Shown: in pieces, positions 18,457-27,496 of the stretch
Layout of the letters: every line of letters starts with the position of its first letter
Numbering within the stretch: position 1 is the first letter of the stretch
Made by a program: the position numbers and the translations under genes
Source of the DNA: Plasticicumulans lactativorans
GTDB lineage: Bacteria > Pseudomonadota > Gammaproteobacteria > Competibacterales > Competibacteraceae
Length of the DNA: 48,168 bases
Reading direction: 5' to 3'
Assembly: GCF_004341245.1 (NCBI RefSeq)
Contig: NZ_SLWY01000026.1
Coordinates: 1-48,168, forward strand
The notes under the pieces: model-generated
The model's database searches: none
What the model saw: the letters and a program-made list of their open reading frames with translations, nothing else
What the model was told of the DNA's origin: nothing

Positions 18457-18903
18457 TCAGTCGCAGTGCTCGCGCACCCGCTCGCGCGCCGTCGCCGCCC
18501 GCGCTTCGAGACGGGCGATCTCGCGCAGCGTGTAGCCCTGGCTGCGACGTTCGGCGACGGCACGGGTGTGCTCCTCCAGTTGCGCGCGGGCGGCGTCGCA
18601 GCGGCGCTGGCGCTGCTCGCGTGCCTTCGCCGCGGCGGCGGCGCGGGCGCGCCGCTCGCGCTCGTCGCGCGCCTCGCGGGCATCGGCGTCGCGCAGCAGC
18701 TGGCGCGTCTGGGCTTCGAGGGTGGCCCCGGCATCCGGGGCGGGCGCCGGGGCGGCGGGCACCTCCACCACCCGGGCCGGGCGGTCGGCGGGGGGCGTCG
18801 AACCGTAATGGACGCGCCCGGCGGCATCGGTCCACTGGTAGACCTCGGCGACCGCGGTGGTCTGCAGCACGAGCAGCAGGGGGAAGACGCGCAGGGGTGA
18901 CAT
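18457..18903 (-). CDS. DUF4124-domain secreted protein
   Basis: A 148-residue exported protein. Signal peptide [19 protein letters not shown], then a DUF4124 domain ([19 protein letters not shown], residues 20-38), a short beta module frequent in proteobacterial periplasmic proteins and of unknown function. A Pro/Ala linker leads to a long charged helical segment (about 70-148, rich in Arg, Ala and Glu), probably coiled coil, ending in REHCD. AAGGACG precedes the ATG at 18903; the frame is open to 18954 without a better start. It lies directly downstream of the hybrid kinase on the same strand, 88 bases away. Confidence 0.85.
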   Translation of the reverse strand: MSPLRVFPLLLVLQTTAVAEVYQWTDAAGRVHYGSTPPADRPARVVEVPAAPAPAPDAGATLEAQTRQLLRDADAREARDERERRARAAAAAKAREQRQRRCDAARAQLEEHTRAVAERRSQGYTLREIARLEARAATARERVREHCD

Positions 18904-18991
18904 GGCGATCGTCCTTGATGATGGGGGGCGGGGAGCGGCACCGGGTGGCGCCACTGTGCCTCAGCGTAGACCGCCGGCGCGCGTTTGTCGG

Positions 18992-21400
18992 CTAGGCCCG
19001 CTGGCCCAGGCCACGCACCTTCGCGGTGCGCTGGCCGGCGCGGCAGCGGGCGAGCGCCGCGGCCAGTTCGCTCGCCTTGAACGGCTTGCTGACGTAGTCG
19101 TCCATGCCGCTCGCCAGGTAGCGCTCGCGGTCGCCGGTGACCGCGTGCGCGGTGAGCGCGATGACCGGCGTGTGGGCACGTCCCTCGCGCCGCTCGACGT
19201 CGCGGATCGCGCGCGTGGCGGCGAGGCCGTCGAGCACCGGCATCTGGCCGTCCATGAACACCGCGTCGAAGCGGTCGCTGATGTAGGCCGCCACCGCCTC
19301 GTGGCCGTCGGCGACCGAGCGCACCTGGCAGCCGAGCCCTTCGAGCATCGACCGCGCGACCTCCTCGTTGATCGGATTGTCCTCGGCGAGCAGCACCCGC
19401 AGGCCGGTGGCGGGGGCCGCGGCCGCCGTCTGCGCCTGCTGCACGTCGGCCGGGGCGGCCTCGTGCTCGAGGCAGCGCACCAGCGCGCGGTGCAGCCGGC
19501 GCGCACGCACCGGGCGTTCGAGCACGCGGCAGCCGGCGAGCGCGGACGCCGGCAGCGGCCCGGTGTGGGCGGCGAGCAGCAGGATCTTCGGCAGGCCGGC
19601 ACTCGCCGGGTGGTGGATGAAGTCGAGCGCGCCGAGGTCGGGCAGCACGTCGTTGACGATCAGCGCCTGCCACGGCAGCCCCTGCGCGCGGCTCTCGGCG
19701 ATCGCCGCGAGCGCCGGGGCAGCGCCGGGTTCGGCGCGGTCGATCACGCCCCAGGGCGCGAGCATGTTGTGCAGCGCCTCGCGCTGGCTGGCGGGCATGC
19801 CGACCAGCAGCACGCGGACCCCGGCGAGCGGGGTGTCGCGCACCGGCACCAGGGCGTCGGCGCGCTGCACCTGCACCGTGAACCAGAAGGTGCTGCCGCG
19901 CCCGGGCTGGCTGGTGAGGCCCATCTGTCCGCCCATGCGTTCGGCGAGCTGGCGGGCGATGGTCAGGCCGAGGCCGGTGCCGTCGTGGCGGCGCGTGATC
20001 GAGTCGTCGGTCTGCGTGAAGGCGTCGAAGATGCGTGCCTGGTCGGCCTCGGCGATGCCGATGCCGGTGTCGCTGACCTCGAAGCCGAGGGTGACGCTGT
20101 CGCCGGCACCGGCGAGCGCGTCGACCCGCACCACGATCTCGCCCTGCGGCGTGAACTTCACCGCGTTGCCGATCAGGTTGCCGAGCACCTGGGCGAGGCG
20201 CCCGGGGTCGCCGCAGACGGCGGTCGGCACGTGCGGGGCGACGCTCAGCACCAGCTCCAGGCCGCGCTGGCGCACCGCCTCGGCGAACAGCTCCACGGTG
20301 TGCTCGATGCGCTCGCGCAGGTCGAAGTCCTCCTCCTCCAGCGTGAGCTTGCCGGCCTCGATGCGCGAGAGGTCGAGGATGTCGTTGATGATCGCGAGCA
20401 GGCTGCGCCCGGAGCGGCTGATCATGTCGAGCAGGTGCGCCTGGCGCTGGTCGAGCGTGGTCTGCCCGAGCAGCTCGGCCATGCCGAGGATGCCGTTCAT
20501 CGGCGTGCGGATCTCGTGGCTGACGTTGGCGAGGAAGCGCGACTTGGCGTGGCTCGCGGCCTCGGCGCGCTCCTTCTCGGCACGCAGGTCGTCGACGCGG
20601 GCGAACAGCTCGGTGTTGACCCGCGACAGTTCGCGCGTGCGGCTGTCGACCTCCTCGGCGAGGCGGGCGTTGTAGCGCGCGAGCTCGGCGTCGCGGCTCT
20701 GGATCTGGTCGAGCATGTCGTTGAAGTCCTCGACCAGGGTGCCGAGTTCGTCGTCGGTGCTGGCCGGCACGCGCACGCTGTAGTCGCCCTGGCCGGCCAC
20801 GCGCCGGGCCGCGGCGCGCAACTGCAGGATCGGCTCGGAGATCACCCGCTGCAGGCGCGAGGCGATGAACACGGCGATGCTCAGCGTCGTCAGCATCATC
20901 ACCAGCAGGATCACCGAGTAGCGTCCCAGGCTCGCGCGCAGCTCGGCGTCGTCGGCACCGATCTGCAGCGTACCGACGGTGTTCCACTCCACCCGCACCT
21001 GCTCGACGACGTACAGGTGGCCGTCGGTTTCCAGCACCCGCCTCGTGGCGCCGGGCAGCAGCTCGAACGCCGGCGGCGGCGGCTCGCCCGGGCGGCGGTA
21101 CTCGGCGAACACGCGGCCGTCCTCGGTGCGCAGCTGCGCGGAAATGATGTTGCCCTTGTGCTCGAGCGCACGCAGCGCCTCGAACGCCGCCAGCGGATCG
21201 TCGAGCGCCAGGGCCTGGCCGCTGCCCGAGGCGATCACCGCGGCGAGCGTGGAGAGCTGGTCGCGCGTCGAGCGCTTCAGCGTGAAGGCCTCGTTGATCA
21301 CCATCGCCAGCATCGCGAGCGCGAGCACGCTGCCGCTGGTGAGCAGCATCATCGCCATCAGCTTGTGGCGGATCGGCAGGCGGCGGAACGCGGCGAGCAT
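18992..21400 (-). CDS. Hybrid sensor histidine kinase (BarA-like, no Hpt)
   Basis: An 802-residue membrane sensor kinase. Order: TM1 (about 13-36), extracytoplasmic sensor (about 40-160), TM2 (161-183), HAMP (about 184-236), coiled coil, HisKA with SHEIRTP (His295), HATPase ([11 protein letters not shown] at 407-417; DTGIGIA; GTGLGL at 474-479), a first receiver-like domain (about 526-645) and a canonical receiver (about 667-790; acidic pair E673/D674, phospho-acceptor D717, K772). The first receiver lacks the acidic pair (G534/M535) and has R629 in place of the usual Lys. There is no Hpt domain, so an Hpt protein elsewhere may be needed. Start 21400 has a weak ribosome site; upstream frame is antisense noise. 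Confidence 0.93.
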   Translation of the reverse strand: MLAAFRRLPIRHKLMAMMLLTSGSVLALAMLAMVINEAFTLKRSTRDQLSTLAAVIASGSGQALALDDPLAAFEALRALEHKGNIISAQLRTEDGRVFAEYRRPGEPPPPAFELLPGATRRVLETDGHLYVVEQVRVEWNTVGTLQIGADDAELRASLGRYSVILLVMMLTTLSIAVFIASRLQRVISEPILQLRAAARRVAGQGDYSVRVPASTDDELGTLVEDFNDMLDQIQSRDAELARYNARLAEEVDSRTRELSRVNTELFARVDDLRAEKERAEAASHAKSRFLANVSHEIRTPMNGILGMAELLGQTTLDQRQAHLLDMISRSGRSLLAIINDILDLSRIEAGKLTLEEEDFDLRERIEHTVELFAEAVRQRGLELVLSVAPHVPTAVCGDPGRLAQVLGNLIGNAVKFTPQGEIVVRVDALAGAGDSVTLGFEVSDTGIGIAEADQARIFDAFTQTDDSITRRHDGTGLGLTIARQLAERMGGQMGLTSQPGRGSTFWFTVQVQRADALVPVRDTPLAGVRVLLVGMPASQREALHNMLAPWGVIDRAEPGAAPALAAIAESRAQGLPWQALIVNDVLPDLGALDFIHHPASAGLPKILLLAAHTGPLPASALAGCRVLERPVRARRLHRALVRCLEHEAAPADVQQAQTAAAAPATGLRVLLAEDNPINEEVARSMLEGLGCQVRSVADGHEAVAAYISDRFDAVFMDGQMPVLDGLAATRAIRDVERREGRAHTPVIALTAHAVTGDRERYLASGMDDYVSKPFKASELAAALARCRAGQRTAKVRGLGQRA

Positions 21401-21496
21401 CAGGGCCTCGCGGGGCGGGCGGAACGGTCCGCGGCCCATTCTACCCGTGCCCGGGCGCGCGCTTGTGCGCAGCCGGCACGGCGGCATACTGCCGCG

Positions 21497-21961
21497 ATGT
21501 CCGCGCGCCGCCATCTGTTGATCGTCTACCACTCGCAGAGCGGCCACACCGAGGCGCTGGCGCAGGCGGCGCACGCCGGCGCGCAGGCGGTGGAGGAGGT
21601 CGAGGTGCGGCGGCTGCGCGCCTTCGACGCCGGCCTCGACGATCTGCTGTGGGCGCACGGCCTGCTCCTCGGCACGCCCGAGAACTTCGGCTACATGTCG
21701 GGAGCGCTCAAGGACTTCCTCGACCGCACCTACTACCCGGCGCAGGGCCGCGTCGAGGGGCTGCCCTACGCGGTGTTCATCAGCGCCGGCAACGACGGCA
21801 GCGGGGCGCTCGCCGCGATCGAGCGCATCGCCCGCGGCTACCCGCTGAAGCCGGTGTGCGAGGCGCTGATCGTGCGCGGCGAGGTCGACGCCGCCGCCCT
21901 GGCGCGCGCCCGCGAACTCGGCGAGACCCTCGCCGCCGGCATCGCTTTCGGAGTGTTCTGA
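21497..21961 (+). CDS. Flavodoxin-like FMN protein (NAD(P)H:quinone oxidoreductase type)
   Basis: A 154-residue flavodoxin-fold protein. The FMN phosphate-binding loop is [14 protein letters not shown] (residues 11-24), followed by [21 protein letters not shown] (split across 57-77), typical of WrbA/flavodoxin_2-like reductases. It probably binds FMN and performs two-electron reductions or electron transfer; the partner is unknown. No clear ribosome site precedes the ATG at 21497. The stop is 3 bases from the mtgA start, so it leads a plus-strand cluster with mtgA, a SelW-like gene and dsbB. It is divergent from the hybrid kinase with 96 bases between. Confidence 0.85.
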   Translation: MSARRHLLIVYHSQSGHTEALAQAAHAGAQAVEEVEVRRLRAFDAGLDDLLWAHGLLLGTPENFGYMSGALKDFLDRTYYPAQGRVEGLPYAVFISAGNDGSGALAAIERIARGYPLKPVCEALIVRGEVDAAALARARELGETLAAGIAFGVF

Positions 21962-21964
21962 CGC

Positions 21965-22723
21965 ATGGACCCTCACGGCCCGCATCACCCTGGCATCGAC
22001 CCCGGAGCCGCCGGCGCGGCCTGGCCGCCCGCGCGGGCGGGCCGCGGGCGGCGCCTGCTGCGCTGGCTGGCCAGGGCCACGCTGGCGTTCGTCCTCGGCT
22101 CGGTGCTCGTGGTCGGGCTGCTGCGCTGGCTGCCGCTGCCGACCTCGGCGGTGATGCTCGGCGACTGGATCGAGCACGGTCGCCCGCCCGAGCACACCTG
22201 GGTACCGCTCGAGGCGATCGCGCCGGCGCTCGCGCTCGCCGTGCTCGCCGCCGAGGACCAGCGCTTCCCCGACCACGCCGGCTTCGATTTCGTCGAGATC
22301 CAGCGCGCGCTCGACGAGGCCGAGGACGGCGGGCGCCTGCGCGGCGCCAGCACGCTGACCCAGCAGGTGGCGAAGAACGTGTTCCTGTGGTCCGGCCGCT
22401 CGTGGCTGCGCAAGGGCCTCGAAGCCTGGTTCACGGTGCTGCAGGAAGCGCTGTGGGGCAAGCGGCGCATCCTCGAGGTGTACCTGAACGTCGCCCAGTT
22501 CGGCAGCGGCCTGTACGGTGCCGAGGCCGCCGCCCGGCGCTACTTCGACAAGCCGGCACGGGCGCTGACCCGCGCCGAGGCCGCGCGCCTCGCCGCGGTG
22601 CTGCCCAACCCCGAGCGCTACCGCGTCGAGGCGCCGTCGGCCTACGTGCGCGGCCGTGCGCAGCGGATCCTCGAACAGATGGACCGCCTCGGCGGCAGCG
22701 CCTTCCTCGAACGCCTCGACTGA
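21965..22723 (+). CDS. mtgA: Monofunctional biosynthetic peptidoglycan glycosyltransferase
   Basis: Polymerises lipid II into glycan strands at the periplasmic face of the inner membrane. The 252-residue GT51 protein has a short Pro/Gly-rich cytoplasmic N-terminus, one TM anchor (about 35-57) and the catalytic domain with [12 protein letters not shown] (catalytic Glu near residue 97) and [17 protein letters not shown]. The IleValTyr-Leu-Asn motif reads [12 protein letters not shown]. No transpeptidase domain follows, which identifies it as MtgA rather than a class A PBP. It is coupled to the flavodoxin-like gene upstream by a 3-base gap. Confidence 0.95.
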   Translation: MDPHGPHHPGIDPGAAGAAWPPARAGRGRRLLRWLARATLAFVLGSVLVVGLLRWLPLPTSAVMLGDWIEHGRPPEHTWVPLEAIAPALALAVLAAEDQRFPDHAGFDFVEIQRALDEAEDGGRLRGASTLTQQVAKNVFLWSGRSWLRKGLEAWFTVLQEALWGKRRILEVYLNVAQFGSGLYGAEAAARRYFDKPARALTRAEAARLAAVLPNPERYRVEAPSAYVRGRAQRILEQMDRLGGSAFLERLD

Positions 22724-22752
22724 CGTACCCCCCGACCCCCCGCACAGGAGCC

Positions 22753-23061
22753 ATGCCCGTGAGCGACGAGATCCGCCGGCCCCGCATCGAGATCGCCTAC
22801 TGCACGCAGTGTCGCTGGCTGCTGCGCGCCGCCTGGCTCGCACAGGAACTGCTCAGCACCTTCGACGCCGAGCTCGGCGAGGTCGCCCTGCAGCCCGCCA
22901 CCGGCGGCACCTTCGAGGTGCGGGTGCAGGGGACCGTGGTGTGGTCGCGCAAGGCCGAGGGGCGCTTCCCCGAGGCCGCCGAGCTCAAGCAGCGGGTGCG
23001 CGACCTGATCGCGCCGGCGCGTGATCTCGGCCATGTCGACCGCGCGCGGCCGGCGCCCTGA
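22753..23061 (+). CDS. SelT/SelW/SelH (Rdx) family thioredoxin-like protein
   Basis: A 102-residue Rdx-family protein with CxxC motif YCTQCRW (residues 16-22), corresponding to the selenocysteine/cysteine redox motif of selenoprotein W. Here both positions are Cys. The segment [17 protein letters not shown] carries the usual strand-turn that follows. Function in bacteria is unclear, with a thiol redox role likely. CAGGAG stands just before ATG 22753. It lies 29 bases after mtgA and 72 before dsbB, another thiol enzyme, which makes shared transcription and a redox theme plausible. Confidence 0.9.
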   Translation: MPVSDEIRRPRIEIAYCTQCRWLLRAAWLAQELLSTFDAELGEVALQPATGGTFEVRVQGTVVWSRKAEGRFPEAAELKQRVRDLIAPARDLGHVDRARPAP

Positions 23062-23133
23062 TCGGCTTGCCCGCCGCCGGGCGCGGAGGGCGATAATGCC
23101 GGGTCCAACGCCAACGGCCCGGAACCCACCGCC

Positions 23134-23649
23134 ATGTCCAGCGCCATCTCCGCCACGCAGCCGCGTTCGCCGCGCCTGATCAACGTCCTCGGCTTCCTCG
23201 CCTGCCTGCTGGGGCTGATGTACGCGCTCTACGCGCAGTACTACCTGCTGCTCGAACCCTGCCCGCTGTGCATCCTGCAGCGCGTGGCGCTGGCCGCGCT
23301 GGGCGTGGTGTTCATCGTCGCGGCGCTGCACGAGCCGCGCGCCTGGGGCTCGCGGGTGTACGCGCTGCTGATCGCGCTGGCCGCCGGCGCCGGCGCCGGC
23401 GTGGCCGGCCGCCAGGTCTGGCTGCAGAGCCTGCCGGCCGACCAGGTGCCGGCCTGCGGCCCCGGCTTCGACTACCTGTGGGAGACCTTCCCGCTGCTCG
23501 AGGTGCTGGGCACCGTGCTGCGCGGCAGCGGCGAGTGCGCCAAGATCGACTGGACCTTCCTCGGCTTCAGCATGCCGGTGTGGACCTTCGTGATGTTCGT
23601 CGGCCTCGGCGTGCTCGGTGCGCTGCGCAACTGGCTCGGCGCGCGCTGA
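23134..23649 (+). CDS. dsbB: Disulfide bond formation protein B
   Basis: Inner-membrane protein that reoxidises DsbA and passes electrons to quinone. The 171-residue sequence has four membrane segments and both redox pairs: Cys43-x2-Cys46 (CPLC) and Cys108/Cys135 (PACGPGFDYL and GSGECAKIDW) in the second periplasmic loop. The ERVALAAL-like quinone-proximal Arg is at 50 (QRVALAALG). It ends the mtgA/SelW-like cluster; dsbA is not in the window. A short hairpin follows. Confidence 0.96.
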   Translation: MSSAISATQPRSPRLINVLGFLACLLGLMYALYAQYYLLLEPCPLCILQRVALAALGVVFIVAALHEPRAWGSRVYALLIALAAGAGAGVAGRQVWLQSLPADQVPACGPGFDYLWETFPLLEVLGTVLRGSGECAKIDWTFLGFSMPVWTFVMFVGLGVLGALRNWLGAR

Positions 23650-23653
23650 CGCA

Positions 23654-23676
23654 CCCGCCCGCGGCGCGCGGGCGGG
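23654..23676. terminator. Hairpin between convergent dsbB and homospermidine synthase
   Basis: A 9-bp GC stem (CCCGCCCGC with GCGGGCGGG) around GGCGC fills the 36-base gap between the two stops. It has no T-run on either strand and probably serves both transcripts. Confidence 0.55.
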
Positions 23677-23685
23677 CCAGGGGAC

Positions 23686-25107
23686 TCAGGGCAGCAGGAA
23701 GTGGGCGAGCTGCCAGGGCGCGTCGGACTCGCCCGCGGGGCGCGGCATGCCGTGGTAGCGGTCGGTGAGGGGGTTCCAGCGGCCGTGGAAGCCGGCGAGC
23801 TCGCCGAGGTAGGGGCGGGCGGTGGCGAGCACCTGCGCGTGGTCCATGTCCTCGGCCTCGACCAGGCCGGCGCGCGGCTGGGTGATCGCCCAGACGACGG
23901 CGCCGAGCACGCCGGCCGCCACCTGCAGCGAGGTGGCGTTGTTGTGCGGCGCGAGGCGGCGCGCCGCGGCCACGTCGAGCGTGGTGCCGTACCAGTACAC
24001 CCGGTCCTCGCCGTACATCAGCAGTGCGCCGAGCTCGTCGTGGCCGTCGGGCAGGGCCTCGTCGAGCAGGATGCGCTGGCGCGGCTGGGCCTGCCAGCCG
24101 CGTCCGGCGAGTTCGTGCAGCGACAGGATGGCATCGCTGCACGGGTGGTAGGCGTAGTGCACGGTCGGCCGGTACACCGCGCGCCCGGCGGCATCGCGCA
24201 CGGTCAGGTAGTCGGCGAGCGAGATCGCCTCGTTGTGGGTGATCAGGTGGCCGGCGATCGGGCCCGCCTTGGGCGTCCAGGTGCGCACGCGGGTGCCGGC
24301 GCCGGGGCGCAGCAGGAAGATCGCCGGCGCGTCGGCGTCCGCATGGGTGTGCGCATCGGCGGGCAGGGCGCGCTCGTGCGTGCCCCAGCCGAGCTCGGCC
24401 GGCTGCAGTCCTTCGCTGATGAAGCCGTCGACCGACCAGGTGTTGACGAACTCACCGATGGCCTTGGGGGTCGTGCCGCGCTGGGAGTCGTGCTCGGCGC
24501 AGTGCACCACCGCAACGCCCAGGCGCTGCGCGAGCGCGGCCCAGCCGGCGCGCCCGTCCGGCACCGGCGCATCCAGCCCCGCTGCCGCGGCGGCGTCGAG
24601 CAGCGCCTGCTTGGCGAAGTGGCTGATCAGCCCGGGGTTGGCGCCGTGCGCGAGCACCGCGGTCGGGCCGGCGCCGAGTTCGTCGCGCAGCGCGAGCGCC
24701 TGGCGGCGCAGCGCGTAGTTGGTGCGCTCGGCAATCGGCACCTCGGCGTCGTAGTAGCCGCCCGCCCAGGGTTCGATGCAGGTGTCGACGTAGAGCGCGT
24801 CGAGGCGGTGGCACAGCCGCACCAGGTCGATGCTCGATACGTCGACGGACAGGTTGAGCAGCAGATCACCGGCCCGCAGCCTCGGTTCGAGCACCCCGAC
24901 GTAGTTGTCGCGCGTCAGCGGCTGCACGGTGAAGCCGAGGCCGTGCTGGCGCGCCACGGCGGCGCCGCGTTCGTCGGCGGTGATGATGTCGATGCGCGGA
25001 GGTTCGCCGTCGGCGCCGCGCAGGTGGCGCAGCAGCAGCGGAATCACGGCGCAGCCGATGGCGCCCCCGCCAACGATCACGATCTGGCCCTGGAAGGCGA
25101 TCTGCAT
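23686..25107 (-). CDS. hss: Homospermidine synthase
   Basis: NAD-dependent enzyme that builds the polyamine homospermidine from putrescine (or putrescine and spermidine). The 473-residue protein has an N-terminal Rossmann fold (IVIVGGGAIGCAVIPLLLRH, residues 10-29) and the family stretch YVDTCIEPWAGGYYD, GANPGLISHFAKQAL and THNEAISLADYLT. The length fits the bacterial enzyme. GGAGC precedes the ATG at 25107; the longer frame to 25170 begins in a Cys/Arg-rich segment unlike the family. It is likely a single-gene unit between dsbB (convergent) and hemL (same strand, 114 bases upstream). Confidence 0.93.
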   Translation of the reverse strand: MQIAFQGQIVIVGGGAIGCAVIPLLLRHLRGADGEPPRIDIITADERGAAVARQHGLGFTVQPLTRDNYVGVLEPRLRAGDLLLNLSVDVSSIDLVRLCHRLDALYVDTCIEPWAGGYYDAEVPIAERTNYALRRQALALRDELGAGPTAVLAHGANPGLISHFAKQALLDAAAAAGLDAPVPDGRAGWAALAQRLGVAVVHCAEHDSQRGTTPKAIGEFVNTWSVDGFISEGLQPAELGWGTHERALPADAHTHADADAPAIFLLRPGAGTRVRTWTPKAGPIAGHLITHNEAISLADYLTVRDAAGRAVYRPTVHYAYHPCSDAILSLHELAGRGWQAQPRQRILLDEALPDGHDELGALLMYGEDRVYWYGTTLDVAAARRLAPHNNATSLQVAAGVLGAVVWAITQPRAGLVEAEDMDHAQVLATARPYLGELAGFHGRWNPLTDRYHGMPRPAGESDAPWQLAHFLLP

Positions 25108-25221
25108 GGTCAAGCTCCTGTCGTTGTGACCCGCCGGCTGCTGCGGACGCACTCGTCGCAGCAGGCACACCCGGGTCTGCCCTGAACCTCGTCGTCAGGC
25201 TGAGTGGATGGAAGATGAAGC

Positions 25222-26499
25222 TTACAAACGTGCGAACACGCGCTGTGCGGCGGCGAGGGTCGCGTCGATGTCGGCGTCGCTGTGCGCCGCGGACACGAAT
25301 CCGGCCTCGAAGGCCGACGGCGCGAGGTAGACGCCTTCGGCCAGCATGCCGTGGAAGAAGCGCCGGAAGCGCCCGACGTCGCAGGCGGTGGCCTCGGCGT
25401 AGGTGTGCACCGTGCGCTCGGTGAAGAAGAGGCCGAACATGCCGCCGACATGCTGCGTCGTGAGGGCGACGCCGGCGGCGCGCGCGGCGTCTTCGAGCCC
25501 GCTGCAGAGCGCGCGGCTCAGTTCGCTGAGGCGCGCGTGGAAGCCCGGCGCGCTCAGCAGCTCCAGCGTGGCGAGCCCGGCGGCCATCGCCACCGGATTA
25601 CCCGACAGCGTGCCGGCCTGGTACACCGGGCCGAGCGGGGCGAGCCGCTCCATGATCGCGCGCCGGCCGCCGAAGGCGCCGACCGGCATGCCGCCGCCGA
25701 TGACCTTGCCGAGCGTGGTGAGGTCGGGGCGGATGCCGTACAGCCCCTGCGCGCTCTCCCGCGCCACGCGGAAGCCGGTCATGACCTCGTCGAAGATCAG
25801 CACCGCGCCGTGGCGGTCGCACTGCGCGCGCAGGCTTTCGAGGAAGCCCGGCAGCGGCGGGATGCAGTTCATGTTGCCGGCGACCGGCTCGACGATGACG
25901 CCGGCGATCTGCCCGCCGAGCTCGGCGAAGCAGGCCTCGACCGCGGCGGCGTCGTTGAAGGGCAGCGTCAGCGTGTGGGCAGCGAGTTCGGCCGGCACCC
26001 CGGGCGAGGTCGGCACGCCGAGCGTGAGCATGCCCGAGCCGGCCTTGACCAGCAGCGAGTCGGAATGGCCGTGGTAGCAGCCCTCGAACTTGACGATCTT
26101 GTCGCGCCCGGTGTAGCCGCGCGCCAGGCGGATCGCGCTCATCGTCGCCTCGGTACCCGAGGAGCACATGCGCAGCAGTTCGATCGACGGCAGCAGCTCG
26201 ATGACCTTGCGCGCCAGCACCGTCTCGGCGGCGGTCGGCGCGCCGAACGACAGCCCGTTGCGCGCGGCCTCGATCACCGCCCCGACGATCTGCGGGTGCG
26301 CATGGCCGGCGATCATCGGCCCCCACGAGCCGACGTAGTCGATGTAGCGCCGCCCGTCCTCGTCGAACAGGTACGCGCCCTCGCCGCGGCGGAAGAACAC
26401 CGGCGTGCCGCCGACGCCGTTGAAGGCGCGCACCGGTGAGTTGACGCCGCCGGGGATGACCTGTCGGGCTTGGGCGAAGAGTTCTTCCGAACGGCTCAT
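25222..26499 (-). CDS. hemL: Glutamate-1-semialdehyde 2,1-aminomutase
   Basis: PLP enzyme that converts glutamate-1-semialdehyde to 5-aminolevulinate, the first committed tetrapyrrole precursor in the C5 pathway. The 425-residue protein has full family length: [15 protein letters not shown] (113-127), the PLP-interacting Asp237 in [10 protein letters not shown] and the Schiff-base Lys265 in [15 protein letters not shown] precedes the ATG at 26499. It is divergent from dps. Heme and siroheme demand from CysI and other redox enzymes in this organism is consistent, but no direct link is seen. Confidence 0.97.
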   Translation of the reverse strand: MSRSEELFAQARQVIPGGVNSPVRAFNGVGGTPVFFRRGEGAYLFDEDGRRYIDYVGSWGPMIAGHAHPQIVGAVIEAARNGLSFGAPTAAETVLARKVIELLPSIELLRMCSSGTEATMSAIRLARGYTGRDKIVKFEGCYHGHSDSLLVKAGSGMLTLGVPTSPGVPAELAAHTLTLPFNDAAAVEACFAELGGQIAGVIVEPVAGNMNCIPPLPGFLESLRAQCDRHGAVLIFDEVMTGFRVARESAQGLYGIRPDLTTLGKVIGGGMPVGAFGGRRAIMERLAPLGPVYQAGTLSGNPVAMAAGLATLELLSAPGFHARLSELSRALCSGLEDAARAAGVALTTQHVGGMFGLFFTERTVHTYAEATACDVGRFRRFFHGMLAEGVYLAPSAFEAGFVSAAHSDADIDATLAAAQRVFARL

Positions 26500-26638
26500 G
26501 GGCACGATCCTGCTGGTTCTGGCGGACGGGACACGGCAGCGCGGACGCGGCCGGGCGGCAATTTGACCGCAAATGCGCCGCCGCGCAAACCCTTGCGCGT
26601 ACATAGCCGCGGCCTACCGGGACCATGCGCAGGATCGA

Positions 26639-26668
26639 TTGGCACGATCGGCGTGCCGGACCAATACT
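26639..26668 (+). promoter_or_regulatory. Candidate dps promoter with dyad
   Basis: -35 TTGGCA (26639-26644) and -10 AATACT (26663-26668) with an 18-base spacer. The spacer overlaps a dyad, GGCACG-ATCGG-CGTGCC, flanked by ATTGG and CCAAT. The match to sigma-70 is moderate. The dyad could bind a regulator of the divergent hemL/dps region; it does not look like a canonical OxyR site. Confidence 0.4.
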
Positions 26669-26734
26669 GGTGCGGGCCGGGAAGCCGCCGCGCGCGGCTT
26701 CCCGTTCGGTACCCCGGACACGGAGACACCCGTC

Positions 26735-27205
26735 ATGAGCAGCATCGATATCGGCATCGACGACGCGCATCGCCAGACGATCGGCGAGGGCCTCGCCCGC
26801 CTGCTGGCGGACACCTACACGCTGTACCTGAAGACCCACAACTTCCACTGGAACGTGAAGGGGCCGATGTTCAACACGCTGCATCTGATGTTCGAGACGC
26901 AGTACAACGAGCTCGCGCTGGCGGTCGACCTGATCGCCGAACGCATCCGCGCGCTGGGCTTCCCGGCGCCCGGCAGCTACCGCCAGTTCGCCGAGCTCAC
27001 CTCGCTGCGCGAGGAGACTGGCGTGCCCAGGGCCGAGGAGATGATCGCCCAGCTCGTCGCCGACCAGGAGGCCGTGGTGCGCACCGCGCGCTCGATCTTC
27101 CCGGTGGTCGACGCGGCCAACGACGAGCCCACCGCCGACCTGCTCACGCAGCGCATGCAGGTGCACGAGAAGACCGCCTGGATGCTGCGCAGCCTGCTCG
27201 AGTGA
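26735..27205 (+). CDS. dps: Dps-family ferritin-like DNA-protection protein
   Basis: Forms 12-subunit cages that oxidise and store iron using peroxide, protecting DNA. The 156-residue protein carries the inter-subunit ferroxidase ligands with the exact spacing of E. coli Dps: His38 (HWNVKGP), His50, Asp65 and Glu69 (DLIAER). There is no Lys-rich N-terminal extension, so DNA binding may be weak. CGGAG precedes the ATG at 26735. The gene is divergent from hemL and followed by an intrinsic terminator. Confidence 0.95.
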   Translation: MSSIDIGIDDAHRQTIGEGLARLLADTYTLYLKTHNFHWNVKGPMFNTLHLMFETQYNELALAVDLIAERIRALGFPAPGSYRQFAELTSLREETGVPRAEEMIAQLVADQEAVVRTARSIFPVVDAANDEPTADLLTQRMQVHEKTAWMLRSLLE

Positions 27206-27234
27206 AGCGCGCGGCGTTGCCCGCGAGTCCCCCC

Positions 27235-27266
27235 CGGAGAGCGGCGCGAGCCGCTCTCCGCGTTTT
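27235..27266 (+). terminator. Intrinsic terminator of dps
   Basis: An 11-bp perfect stem (CGGAGAGCGGC with GCCGCTCTCCG), GCGA tetraloop, then CGTTTTCGG, 30 bases past the dps stop. Confidence 0.9.
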
Positions 27267-27421
27267 CGGCGCCGTGGGCGAAGCTCCGCACGGCGCACCC
27301 CGGCCGCCGTGCGGATATCCATCCGCCGGAGCCCCGGGCGGGGCCGTCCGGGACTCGGGTAAAATTTTCAAGCGACTTATTCTCAAGGGGAAATCAGAAA
27401 AATTCGGGTGTCAGCCGGGTT

Positions 27422-27437
27422 TGGCATCGAAGCTGCT
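27422..27437 (+). promoter_or_regulatory. Candidate sigma-54 promoter of dctA
   Basis: TGGCATCGAAGCTGCT has the GG-N10-GC hallmark (GG 27423-27424, GC 27435-27436) and matches the -24/-12 consensus except for single changes in each element. Upstream (27361-27410) is an AT-rich stretch with an approximate IHF-like AATCAGAAAAATT. DctB/DctD activation of dctA through sigma-54 is known in rhizobia and pseudomonads. The start codon lies about 60 bases downstream. Confidence 0.6.
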
Positions 27438-27496
27438 CTAACGGTCTGCGAGCCGGTCAGCAAAGCCGGCCCAACGTCACGATTGGAGGAGATCAC

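Noticed and set aside
18857-21961. A 1034-codon open frame on the plus strand
   Set aside because: It is antisense to the hybrid kinase and only its end coincides with the real flavodoxin-like frame. The composition is not protein-like before 21497.
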